Origin: Struthio camelus
Lineage: Eukaryota; Chordata; Aves; Struthioniformes; Struthionidae
Assembly: GCF_040807025.1 (NCBI RefSeq)
Contig: NC_090942.1
Coordinates: 80,395,987 to 80,459,986 of the forward strand
Reading direction: 5' to 3'
DNA: 64,000 nt
Notes under the pieces: generated by a model
Databases searched by the model: none
What the model saw: the letters and a program-made list of their open reading frames with translations, nothing else
Told to the model about the DNA's origin: nothing
Program-made: the position numbers and the translations under genes
Shown: one piece after another, positions 25,634 through 38,500 of the stretch
How the letters are laid out: the number at the start of each line of letters is the position of its first letter
How positions within the stretch are numbered: the first letter of the stretch is position 1

Positions 25634-26751
25634 ATAAAAGTAACTGTTTTTTCATTTAGAAGAATTTTCAGTGAACGGATTGTGTCCATCCTGTTTCTTC
25701 TGCATAAGTGTCTGGATTGCAAAAATCCTGACCAAAAATAGTATGACTGGTACATTTGTTGGCAGCCTAACAGCAACAGGCCAGATATGGAGATTATATA
25801 AATGTTCCCCTATCAGCATTAAGCAGTGAGATCCACAACTGTTGGTTAGGTTGAAAGAGAGATGCTTCCTCAGGTCAGGTTTAAGAGACATAAAGCAAAA
25901 AAATTTGAATAAAATGACAGATCTAGTATTACTCACGTTATAAGTAGTATGAGACTAGAAGTTAGGTTCCAATTCTGATATTAAATTAATTAAAAAAAAA
26001 AAAGAGAGAAAGAGAACTTTGAAAAGTTCTCTTATCACTTTGAAAAGGACCAAATGGAAAAGCATTTTCTCAACTACTGTGGATATTTTTGTTTTCCATA
26101 GGCTTTCTCTGTAGTGAGAGGAGAGCAACATCTGTGGAAGAGCCTCTCTCCGAACTGAGTTCAAAAAGTCTAGTGACCCTCTAGCTGCTCAAGGCTATAT
26201 AGTAGTCCATGTTTACAAGCACTGCCCGGTATGTCCAAAGCAGCAAGGCTCTGATCCCCGATTGTGGCAGCTAAGTACTTCTACTAGATAAATTATAAAC
26301 CATAACTTTCCCCTGCAATCTGTCACTGATTTTTTGTTTCCAAGGTAAAATTTCCAGTCAGATTATTCCTTGGCCTTGGAATTTCACATGCTGAAGTCAA
26401 CACAAGTATGTGGCATTTTACTTGAAACTTAATCTTAGGGGCAAGCTTTGTGCCTCTTAGTAGACTTAGAAGTCTGAAGTAAGACTCAGCAGTGCAGTAA
26501 TTGAGTGATTACAGTGCAGTCATTGTAATCCTTCACAGTTTCACTCAGTAAGCATTTTTTTGTAAGGGATCAGCTCAAGAGATGAGATATATTCCTTTTT
26601 CTGCGAGACTCCTGTGAGTTGTTCTGCAGAAGGGCAGTAACTACAAGGCTATTTCTCTGCCATGCATGTGCATATTATTTCTTTCCAAGTGTGTTAATAG
26701 TTGGAAGAGTGACTAAACATGGCATCTTGGGAATTCTGTGTTTAATTCATT

Positions 26752-26779
26752 CCCTCTCTCTCTCTCTCTCTCTCTCTCT
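26752..26779. repeat. (CT)n microsatellite
   Basis: A pure CT dinucleotide run of about 28 bp. Confidence 0.95.
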
Positions 26780-29602
26780 GTTTCTTTCTCTCAATGACTT
26801 ACAGATTCACTTTCTTAAAAGTCAGGGGTGAGGGGGAGGGGATTTGAAAACCAAGCGGCCTGTTTTCAGAGTTACATTCGCTAGCCATTAACGTTCTCCA
26901 GTTGGAATTTTGCTGGCAACTTGTGACTGATGCACGAAGTGGAATACAGTTCAAGTGCTTTCCCAGTTTTACTGTTGATACTATGGTAACTAGTGAAACT
27001 TCAGACGTTTTTAGTTACAAAATAAGCAGTTGTGACACAGAAATGCTTTAGGATCCTAAGTGCTGAATACAGATTTATATCTTTATATACTTAGTCAGCA
27101 CACCTGAACGGATACAGGTAAATACTTTTAGAAAAAGAGACAGGAGGCACTTCTTTACTGCTTAGCTGACCAGGAGTATCTGCAAGGCTTTTCTTGGAGA
27201 TGATAGGGGAAGTCCTAACTTCTCATCAAACAACCATTCAGATAACCTTTTTAATGCAGGTGTGAAGGCATAAGTTGTCAATATTAGGTGGCATTGGGCT
27301 ATCCGAGCTTTTAGGGGGTTGTACAGATGACAACGTTCTCTCTGTTTTTGCTTCAATTACCTGCCTTGCTTCTCTTCCTTCCTTCTTCATTTCTTTGAAG
27401 AGGAGAGATGGTATTTGCCATGTGCAAGAGAACTCAGCTTTCATTTCCATTTTGACCATCCCTCTACTCCGACTCTAAATATATCTCCCTCCTGCCCTTT
27501 TTTGTCTACCTCCCCTCTGAGACTTCATGGACCCTGTGACCTCCAATGGAGCTCAGCACTGATGACTGTACGCCTAAAGACAATTTCCTGTGGGCTCATT
27601 AGTATTGTGCTGGGCTGCTGACATTGTCTCACACTGCTGGGTCACCTATACCGGCTTCCTCTCCTGTTCTGAGGAGCTGGGCACCAGCATCCAGATTCAA
27701 CTGGGAAACCACGTTTACATCTATCCTAGAAAATTAAATGTGGCCAAGGTGTGGGTGACTCAGACACTGGATATTCATTCTGTGCTGTTAAATTCAGTGT
27801 GCTCCTTGGCACGGTTTTGATCCATGCAAACTCTCTCCTAGACAATAGTTGAGAATATTTATCCTTCCAAAGTCAATCTGTGGGCTTTAAAACCATCTGG
27901 CCTGTATGTGGGAGCTCTTATGCTGACTATTTTAGAGTGCAGATCTGAAGGCCAACCTCATTTTCCTCATCCAGCTGTCCCTGTTGGCACAGTTTTGATT
28001 CTACATTTCCCTGCATTATAAAATCAGTAGACGGGAGTGCTGGGAATGGGTTGGTCCTCCCACTGGTATGTCATGACAGTCTAATTGCAGCCTATCTTGG
28101 TTATTGCAAAACTTAGAAAAAATCAGTACTTTGTAAATATTTACCTATAGTGCTATTTCTCAATTTTTCCACTGATAAAAGAAAGGAGAAAATTGATGCC
28201 TACTTGCTTTTTATTCAGCAGTGCTTGCGCAGTGAGTTAATAGTTTGAATTCTGTTGTTTTGTAGTTGTTGACTGGTTCTTTCAAGACTGAAGATGGAGT
28301 TTGGGGCTTACTAAAATTGCTTGACATATGCTGGATTGGTCCTTGAAACAGTCCTCAAGAACCTGCTGTATGCCCTAGTGGTATTTCCAGGTTAGGAAAC
28401 TCTGCATCTTTGATATGTGCTTGACAAGTCTCCCAATAGAGACAATTCAATCAGCAAGTAGCAATGACACCTCCCTCTAACAAGGAGTCCATTGCAGATG
28501 TGTCATCTCAGCAAAATAAAATTAAAATCAAAGGACTCCACTATTGTCCTGCCTTTCACCTGGTGGCCAACCTAAAGGATAAGGCTGTTTTACACAGGGG
28601 TGAAGAGAGACTAATCTTCAGCATGTCAGTGACAGAGTGGAAATAGTTTCTGAGTAAGTTCTACCTTCCTATAAGTTTTGAGGTCTGTGATACCTGCTGT
28701 CATTAAGAGGAAACAAAAGCAGAGTAGGTCACGTTCAGTTTGGGATTTTGTTTTTTGAAGAGTGCTGATCATTTATACCTTAGGCCTTTTTTTTTTTTTT
28801 CTTAATTACAGAAGAAGAGCTGCCAGGCAATTTTGAAAGATTTATTGCTACTTAACTTAATACAAAAACTGAAATAAATACAGGCGCTACTAGGAAGTGA
28901 TTTATGAATAACTTATTTGAATCAGTTTTTAAAAAGTAAAATGGTTTTATTTTTGAAATACTATAAGGTTCATAGCAAAGAAATTGAATGGTCCTTAATT
29001 TCACCCTGCAGGATTATTGCTTTAGTAATTTAGGTGGGAGTTTTTTTCAGTATGCCTCTGAGCAAAGTATTTAGGTTTACTCAAATCAGTTATGGTGCAT
29101 TGGCTCAGCCCGTAAAATAAGAACAGGAGAAGTAAACTCTCCCACTTCTTTTCTTGTGGCTGGAAACTGTAGAACTCAGGTCAATATATCAAATTAGCAT
29201 TTACTTGTATTTCTTGCAATTTTATTATTTCAGCCCATATCAGAACAGTGTAGCTGCACCTGTGGTTAGGTGATTCATGTAATGCTTTTATACAGTGGTT
29301 ATCATGAGGAAGAACACTGTAAGTTGTCCAGTTTAGTCGTTCAACTTTACATTGCTTTTGTACTACATTCATATAGGCCTGTGTGGGGTCAAACTTTTCC
29401 TTAAACATATGTTTTATTTCTCATGTCTATGTCTTTGGGGAAAAGAAAAAGTTTGAAGTAGTGTTGATTATACCTGTATTTCTGGGCTGTTGCGATGTTG
29501 GTGTTTCTCTCTCTTAAAATTCAGAGACTTGCACCTTGTAGAAGGCTTGTAGGTCTTTTCATATGTTTTCCTTTAGTTTTCCTTTAGTTTACATTTGATC
29601 TA

Positions 29603-29645
29603 GATCATCTTACGAAGATGATCATCTTAGCAAGAAGATCATCTT
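29603..29645. repeat. 17-bp tandem repeat with internal dyads
   Basis: The 9-mer gatcatctt starts at 29603, 29620 and 29637, exactly 17 bp apart. It forms a hairpin with aagatgatc (29615-29623, 3-base loop) and overlaps a 14-bp perfect palindrome at 29615-29628. Confidence 0.85.
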
Positions 29646-32049
29646 CTGCATCTGTAGACTCTTCTGAAGAAGTAACCATTTTTGGCTAGGCAGCCTGCAC
29701 TGGTCTGAGCTTTTCTGTGCAACTGCCTTCACAGCTCAGCAGCAATAAAGCTGCAGTTTGTGTTTTGCAGCGGTGCAACTGGTTTTAAAAGGCATTAGTT
29801 CAATGGCAGCGCACACAAATTATAACAGGTGCTTTTCAGATGTTCTCGTCTTTATCCTCCTCTTCACTTTTCTTATATGCTATAGTACTGGGAATAGTGA
29901 AAAAAAACCTGGAAAGAATTGTCCACGGGTTGGATTTGAGGAATCCCCTCAATGCTAAACACGTTGAAATCAGGTTAAATCTCATAAAGGACATTGTAGG
30001 GCCAATGAACTTCAGTAGTACAAATGCAAATCAGACGAGTAAAGCTCTTATCTGTCTATGGGGATCTGTGTGTCTTATGTGTGAAATATGGCTTCCTGCA
30101 GCGCTTTGTGGCATTAGTTTCTCATCCCCAGGAACGGGTTTGAAACTCCTGTCCAAACTGCAATGCATATTATTAAAAAAACAAAACATAATATTCCAGG
30201 CAGTGGGTAGAATAGTTGTTAAGAGCTCTGCTAGAAACATAAGTGAAATTTAAATTCAGATGGTGATTGCCTAGTTCCCAGTTGACAAAAGTTTAACGAC
30301 CTATGACCACTTGCTGCTAATAGAGTCACTTAAGAACTTGACTATTGGTATTCTGAAAGAGAAGTAGAACAGTTGCTTATTTTTCAGTGTTTGCCTGCAT
30401 GATGTCTTTGTGTTGTGAACCCATTAGATACCACAAGACAGGCAGATTGGGATTGAGCCATTAATTGAATAGGGGAGTTCTCCATACCTCAGCATGTCTT
30501 TCAGTCTGTTGATGGAGTCAGTACGTGAGGATGGTGATGGGGAACCTTGTAGGTAGGACTGCTCGGTATCACTATAGTTTGATAGTCTGTAGATAAGCCA
30601 AGTCATAAAAGACGACTGTTCTTACTGGAGACTTTTGGCTTTCTGCTTTTCACTGCAGTCACACTTGAATTGTCTCTGTGCCATAAACCATCCAATACCA
30701 AAACAAAAGTTGTGTTCCACTTCAGAAGTTAACAGCATAAATTGTGAGTCAGGAGATCCCAAACGCACACCTACACAAAAGGTGTTAAGAAAACATACAG
30801 ATAGTCAAGCAGCTGGTCTGGCTATATAAGCATGTGCTCACATGCACTGGCACTCACACACACATATGAGAAAAAACATTTGTTACTTCAGACCTTGTTT
30901 TAAAGTTATCATTGGATGTCAGTTGGACAGTTGTTAGTGAGTTTCAATATTCAGTACAGATTTTTTAATTAAACAAATTTATATTGCTGGGTAGCATGGT
31001 AAATGCTTCTTCAGTAAAGCTGAAACTAATCAAAATAGACACTATCAAATTGTCTCTTTGAACTCGGCTAAATATACATGAAGATATCCAGAGACAGAAT
31101 ACCTCTGTGACTGCTTTTCCACAGAGGATGTTTGGGTGCTTCTTTCTGCATATCAGCACAAGATTTCTGAAGGTTTAAATTCTTGGCTAAGACTGGTAAT
31201 GACTGCAGTGCCAATTCAGACAGAGAAGAGTGCTGGAAAAGTGGAAAAACAATAATACCCTGGGGTTGTAGAAAGATGAGATCACTCATGGATATGTTGA
31301 ATGCTAATATTATGTGACTGCCTATGACCACACCTTCCCAGGGGCAGAATCATTCAGTCAGCTTTCAGTGGCTAAAGGGAAAAGTTTCTGGATACAACCC
31401 CTACAACTGCAAGAATAATTTGTCCAGGGACAGGTTCATTCTTGTTTGACAGATTTTTCAGTGTTTGGTTTGAAGAGCAAGAGGATCTAAGAGGTTCAGT
31501 ATGTCTCTTCTTCCAGTAATTTAGAAAAACAAAAGCATAAAACTACATAAAAATGAAAAAAAAAAAACCCACCCCAAAACTAAGAGGTGTGAGAAAAAGA
31601 TGCTCCTCTTACTCCTCCCTTTTGTATTGTGAGATACTTGTCTGTGCAGTATTGTTTCGTTCTTCCTCCAGAACTGCGTTATAGTGCTGTGTGGCCTACA
31701 GGCTATTTGGGCTTTGTTCTTCCTGACTGTGATCAAGTGGCAAGTGATGCCAACAGAAGTGGAGACTTGGGAACTTCTGTAGAACGCTCCAAGGTTCAGA
31801 TGTTAACACACCTGAGTATAAGGTGGTAGTTTGCATGAGTGCTCCTAAAAGCAATTTTTCACTCATTTGCACATGTACTTTCTTCCTTGGGAATCTTCAC
31901 TGTGCACAGTGAGCGAAACAGTTTTTTGGTTTTTGCTTTTTTGGACAGCATTTCCCTGTTTTATTTCCAGAACTAACTGCATAACTCATATCCCAGGACT
32001 TTGGATGGCTGGAAAGACTCACAAAATTGTTGGTCGACAGCATTCTTTT

Positions 32050-32480
32050 CACAGAATCACAGAATAGTTGAGGTTGGAAGGGACCTCTGGATAGCATCTC
32101 ATCCCCCTGCTCAAGCAGGGTCACCTACAGCAGGTTGTCCAGGTACATGTCCAGGCAGCTTTTGAGTATCTCCAATAACGGAGACTCCACAACCTCTCTG
32201 GGCTACCTGTTCCAGTGCTCAGTCACCCTCATAGTAAAAAAGTATTTTCTTATATTCAATAGAACTTCCTGTGTTTCAGTTTGTGCCCGTTACCTCTCAT
32301 CCTGGCACTGGGCACCACTGAGAAGGATCTGGCTCCATCTTCTTTACACCCTCAGAGGGGTAAATCCCCTCTGAGTCTTCTCTTCTCGAGGCTAAACAGT
32401 CCCAGCTCTCTTGGCCTTTCCTCATATGAGAGATGCTGCAGTCCCTTGATCATCTCTGTAGTCCTCCTCTGGATTTGCTG
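32050..32480 (-). mobile_element. CR1: CR1 LINE 3' fragment (antisense)
   Basis: The reverse complement of a CR1 3' end. On the plus strand it opens with 'acagaatcacagaatag' (32051), the terminal octamer-type repeat, then 'gaggttggaagggacctc'. It continues through the 3' UTR and the end of ORF2 ('ctccacaacctctctgggc', 'ctgttccagtgctcagtcac', 'tgggcaccactgagaagg'). Homology fades near 32480. The ORF2 reading frame on the minus strand is broken. The copy is more diverged than the one at 17.3 kb but clearly younger than the one at 13.4 kb. Confidence 0.93.
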
Positions 32481-32514
32481 GGCTTCTTCCGTGGACTTGC
32501 TGGGCTTCTTCTGT
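32471..32514. repeat. 22-bp tandem duplication at the CR1 edge
   Basis: The unit ggatttgctgggcttcttcc plus GT (32471-32492) recurs at 32493-32514 with two substitutions, and a partial third unit begins at 32515. The first unit is the last recognisable CR1 block, so the duplication blurs the element's 5' truncation point. Confidence 0.8.
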
Positions 32515-35500
32515 GGACATCTTCTGAAATAGCATCTCTCTTCTGTTAAATACAGTACTATTGATTTGGTTAAAAGTGATGGTAAAGTGGTAATAATAGA
32601 TCACAGTTGATCATTACTTATAGCTGTCAGCCTAGAGAGAGATTATAAAATATTTGCTTTTCATTATTTTTAAAAGTATATATCTTTCTAAAAGAAACCT
32701 CAGTGGTCTTGTAGATACATAAATACAGTGTGTCTGTTAGAGATGGAAATAAGCATGACAATTCAAACATATCTTACATATAAATAGCAGGAAGTTTTGT
32801 AGGGAAAGATACCTAGTTTTGGTTTCTATGTTATCTGGATAAGTAAAACAGGGTGCAAAATTTCAAGCTACTTTAAAGAATTGAGACTTTAATTAAAGAG
32901 AAACCCTACATTTTACCATGCAACAAATTTATTCAGCACCTTGAACTCAAGGCTAAATGTACATTGGGCTAGAAGATTTCACAGAAGGGCCTGAAATCTG
33001 AGTTGAGGGAGGAGGAGGAAAAACAACCTTTTTGTGGCTGTGTGCAAAAGGACTGGAATGAAGGAGATGAGACTATACGTCATGACTTCTAAAAAGCAAG
33101 TTGATAAAAGGCAAGCATTTTAGCCAATCAGAAAGAAATAGAAGGCTGTAAATACATGGAAAAGCATGGAAAAAAAGCCAAATTACTGACATTCATTGTA
33201 TGCAGAGAGAGCATAAGGAAGGAATCAAATATGAGATTGAAACGGCAGTTTGGTACATTCAGTAGCATGAGTGGAAGAGAACACTAATCCAGTTAAACTG
33301 CCACGTTGAGTCATTTTTTGATCATATAGAGATTACACTGGCATCTGGGGTGACATAGTGGAAAGGCATTAAGCAATGTAGAACTGAATGGAGATTGTAG
33401 GTGGAAGGCCTAGAGATTTTGAACCAGTAATATAAAGGTTACAGAAACTAGAGCAGTAGATGGGATTGCTGGAGTATGAAGAAGAGTGAAGGTAAGGATG
33501 CTGTTCAGAGAAACTGTTACAAAAGGAGAGTTGGATGTGGAAAAGCCAGGGAGAGCAGTCTTCTTATATATTCAAATGAAAGATCTCTCGGATACCTAAT
33601 AAGCAATTTGTAAATGATAAGGACCGATATTTATTGGCTTTATCTTGTATAGCACCTTACAGTTGCAAAGAACATAGCAGTTACAAAAACAGCGTGGAAT
33701 ACATTTCATATGGATATTATTTCACCAAATTACCTTTACCTTTCAGCTGAAGTGCAAAGACTGTCTTCGCTCGAACTCGTTCAGTTCTTAAGTCTTTTCT
33801 GTGGCATAAGCCATAACCGGTTCTCCTAAATGAATACATTCCTGCCTTTACCAATCCTTTAATATTTATTTTAAAAGCTATTGGTGATACTTTTCTTGCA
33901 CTGTATACATGTTTTATTGAATAACTTGAAGGAAAAGTACAAGCTGGTCCCATCAAAAGTGTTATTTAGCATTTTCAGTGTTGTTAGATACTCTGGCTTG
34001 TTTCATGGTAGCTTTCAGCTACTGAACTTTCAAAAGATAACATGAAACATAACAGGAAGCAAGTTTTTAGGGTTTTTTTTTCCCCCAGAAATTGAGTTTA
34101 TACTTCTGTTGCTCTAGTAAACCAGTGTTTTTATGGGAACTTTATGATTTGACCAACACAAAAGTCTATCCAGCTCTTCCTCCCTCCCCCCATGCAATCT
34201 ATGGGACTTGAAAAATTAGTCAGTTAAATACCATATTTAAGGACAAGACAAAAATGAGTTGCAGTTTTTGCCATATCTCATCAAGTGGGCTTTATTTTTA
34301 AAGCAAAATGTCTTTTGTTTATTCCATGATGTTTTTCTAGGAAAGAATAAGTTTGGTACAGGAAATTAGAAGGTAATCTTATGGTTCACGTCTGTCAAGA
34401 GTTTTAGTACTCATTCACATTCTGTACTTTCTGTAGTCCCAAAACTGTTTCTCATTTCACTTTCATTTTCTCCAGTAAGTTCTTGATTGATAGAATTAGA
34501 TGCTTACATATGTAGGGAGAATTTTTGGATGGAAAGGTGGAGTTAAATTTGCTCAGGTAGCATAGATTCTGGAAGGTTAGTTGAGTTTTGAGGTATCTGA
34601 CTGTGATCATGCATATGGGAAGGTACTGTCAGATAACTTTCCATTTGATTTCTGAAGAAAACCAGCAGAGGTGCTCCTGGGAGAACGATGCTCCTATGAG
34701 CAGCAGCAGCCTGGAACGTAGCCAAGAGTTTTCTTCCAGGCCCAAGGCTCTCCATACTTCCCCGCAGTATTCGGGAGAGAGTTTTCAGTTTTCTCTACTG
34801 GTGTTCCTACCTCAAAGCCTGCAAGCCCAGTGATGGGAGCAGTTTTAACAGTTTCTCAGTGCTGGTCCCTACTCCCTACATTGTTTGTGCTTTTTGCCCA
34901 CTCACACTTCCATACGCGTTGCTTGCTCAGGGTAAGGAAAAGAACAGAGGACGTTAAGAAGGTAAGAAAGGAGGACAAGAACTCCTCAGAGAGTTTCTTC
35001 TCAAAGAGAAGGGGTCCTGGGCAGCAAACTCATGTTTTTTTAGTAATCTTCTTCTCCTTGGCTCCATGAATCTCACTTCTCTTTCTGAGTAATATCATGA
35101 CTTCAACAACCTTCCTAGTATCCTGGTGGTTCAAGTTACTGTACTGGAAGGTGGAATACAGCCTAATTCAAGCTAATTCAACAGAACCTTCTTTCACACT
35201 TTCTGTGCAAGTGGTTAGGTACTAACCTATTATATAAAGATGCATAGCACCACAGATCATGGTTGCTAGTGATACTAAGTGTGGCTGTTGTGTTTCAAGT
35301 TGCACTCAATATTCAGTAGATGGTAGGTGTGCCATGAACATTGCTTTATGAATTGGCTACCTCATGGATTCCTACACTGCAAATCTTAGACAGGTTTAGA
35401 CATAAGATAGGAGCTAAGATGCTCTGCTTGGCCAAGGTGATGGTGATTATGGGAACAGCAAAAATCCAGAAATATAAATAAATGAATGAACAGGAAAGAA

Positions 35501-38500
35501 GGTGCTTATGGACTGTTGATAGTAAAATGTAGGCATGGGTTTTTGGAACACGACTACTAGACTTGAACTTTGAAATAATACCTAAAATTGACTTAACATC
35601 CTGAGTGCTCTTTATGGAATTGATTTTAGTTATTCATAAAAATATGAGGAAAACTGTGTTATAATAAAAGATGTAAAAAAAGTGTTTAATTTTACTTTCA
35701 TAATCTCATAGGAATATATGAGTCTATAATACTTCGGATGAATTTCTGAGACAGAAAGGTGCTTCCAATATGGTATAGCATTCAAATTGCATACTGTAAC
35801 TGAGGTTTTAGATCTAATATTTATGTCTGGAGTTTCTTTCATTCACATCTGAAAAGACAAAGGTAAAACTGTTCACTTCTTACTCCTTGAAACAGCTCCT
35901 TGTGTTTATTAAAGAAGTGATGCTAATTTAGAAGAGCTACGCCAGAATTTTGGTGTAGATAAAAGGTAGTGCTAATTTCAGCTGAATGCATGCCTTCCTG
36001 ACATACACAATCTCTTCTGCCTAGATAATTGCATCCTCACAGACTAGAACACTGCTTCTTTTGGAAATACTGTTCTAGTTGCTAGATAAGTAGTGCCAAA
36101 ACTTGCCACTGAAAAGTTTCTGCAAAATGCACTTACAGTTTCTTTGCTCCTTTGGGACAAATCTCTGCGGATAGCATTTCTGGTTCTAAGAGATACATGG
36201 GAATGGGGGAAAGACACATGTTTAAATATCTATTTCTGTGGCGATTTATTTTGGTTGGAAACCAACAATGGAGTTTTTCAGTTAACTGAGAGCTATGACA
36301 TTTCCAACTGTTCTGTACTTTAACATGCTATGATGGTAAATATGTTTGTTAGAATGTTCTGCAGTTTCATATCCGGATGTGTGCTGCATGTCATTAGCTG
36401 ATGAACGTTTGCACTCAGAGCAGGCATGACTTCTGATAAGTAAGAATAGGCCTTACCTGCAGCCAGTGTCTCCACTATATAAGAAGACGTTTTCTCTCTC
36501 AAATTTAAAATTTTACAGTTCATGATTTCAAAAATATCAGATCAATTCTTTGAGGTGGCCATTTCCAGCTGAGAGGTGCTAAGCAAAGCCCATGTTTGAG
36601 CTATCTCAAAAGGAAAGAGGATTTTTTTAATAGCAAGAGTATATTCATTTGATCCCTATAGCTGCAAGTTCTGAGAAGATTTAGGATAATGTTGCAATAT
36701 TGCATGACAGATGTGTGTTTGAGTCTCTCTGTCTCACTTGAATTCCCCGTGGACAAAAAGGACTTTGTCGGACATACTCTCTTGAACATTTACTCTTCTG
36801 TCAGCCCTGGAGAGTTGATTTGCTTTGTGTTTCGGTAGCACTCCTTTTTTTCCATTTCTCTTATCCTCTTTGTTATCTCTGTGCAGAAAAGGTGAACTGT
36901 TTTCTCAGTGACTAAAGGGATTCCACCCTTCTGTAGCTGTAGCTTGTTTCAAGATTGATTCTCTGAGTAGCATTAATTCCGCTTATAATTGGGCTTGTTC
37001 TTCACACAGATATAAGTGAATTATAGTAATGAGCAAGAGACCTGTGCAACTGTTCAAAGTGTCATGATTGCCAGGCATCATTCTGACACGCTAAAAACTG
37101 AGAATGTGTGGATTTTAGAAGCAAAGGGAGCGTAGGCAAGGTGGTAGTACTAGAGGGAATGACTGTTGCCACTGTAATTTACTGAAGAGTTCAAAGGGGA
37201 GCTTTGACGGTCCTTGGTTCTTTTCCTGGGACTGTAAGCCAAGATTATTCTTTCTCATCAGATTGAAACAGGGTGATCTAAACACATACCTTGTACTAGC
37301 TATACTTACACTAGTGTTTTGCTTTGGAGCAGCTGTGCAGGTTGGAAACACATCACATGGTTGGCTGCAGTTACCACACACTAGCCTGGCTGATAGCAGT
37401 GGTGCACTCAAACTAGGTTCCTTGTGGAGGAAGCTAAACTAGAAACAGCTGTTCAGGCACACACCAAACCCTCTCCAGCCCCCAGTAAGAACATAAACAG
37501 CTTTTGGACGGTCTTGAACAACACGTATATTGGGGATATTTGCTCCAGGGGACCAGGCTAAATCTAGTCCAAAGAAAAGACCCCAGACCTTGAATAGGCT
37601 AGATGTAGGGTCCTCTGCACAAATTACTTTGATCTGTTGATCCACTACTACTGCACCAAATTACTTGTTAACGTAGACACAACTGCTCCGGCTAAAAGTG
37701 ATTTTTACAAGCCCCTTAGGAGAACTGCTCTCAGAACAGTGTGTTTTGTGGGCTGTAGATAAGGACTACAGGTCGGATCAGTACAGGCCTTTGCAGCTCT
37801 TCTGAAACTATGCTTTGTGATTTTTCAGTGCAACCTTACAGTGCTTAGAGATGCAAACCTTTTCTGAAAAACAAGTTGTTAGCCGCCTCGATGTCATCTG
37901 TGCAGCAACTCAAGAGAAGTAAGTGGAAAAAATAGCCAGCTTATTGCGCTTGAGGAAATCATGTAAACCAAAAATGAAAATCTGTATTAAAGCTTGATGT
38001 ATGTTTTTAGATTTAGGGGAATATGCTGCAGAGTGTTCATGGGGTTGTGCAGGCAGGCAAAATGGAACAGATTTTAAAAATATGCTGTGATATACATGTA
38101 AAATGGAGCTCTCTTTTTTTCCTGTTCATTGTTTGCCATGGGTGCAGTTTAGAATTAAAATGTCTCATAATTCTGATACTGCTTAACATCTTGGTCAGCC
38201 TAGGAAAAGTTGTGTCAGTTATTATTCTGCTAAATGCATTCAGTGGTCATTATTAGGTTTTCTTCTGCTATATGGTTAAACCTGTTGTGTTTCCACTTAG
38301 TATAAAATAGGGAATGAAATTTTCAAAACTTCTTATCAGTGTTACTCACATAGATGAGTAGAATAGCTTGTATCTTTTTTTTTTTTGTCTGTGGAGGAGA
38401 ATTAATTACTAAAAGAAAGGGTGTAATAAATACTTGTCCTTTATGTGATGAGATACAATATAATCACTGCTTTCCAAACTGCTAGTCCTACCAGAAATGG

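Larger units (their letters stand above)
19003..32049. other. Non-coding DNA with microsatellites
   Basis: No recognisable exon or RNA gene over about 13 kb. Contents I can name are a CT-rich tract (19559-19640), a possible degraded SINE trace near 21485-21545 ('tggaccagagtcaggagc'), a T13/G13 tract (25604), a (CT)n run (26752), and a 17-bp dyad repeat (29603). A GC-richer patch lies at about 27530-27830 but does not show a convincing splice-bounded frame. Confidence 0.5.

Noticed and set aside
28780..28880. Polypyrimidine-CAG acceptor followed by a short open frame
   Set aside because: All three frames close within about 25 codons and no poly(A) signal or partner exon supports a gene.
29758..30253. 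Overlapping 66- and 137-codon frames
   Set aside because: No family resemblance, and a minus-strand frame overlaps; likely chance.
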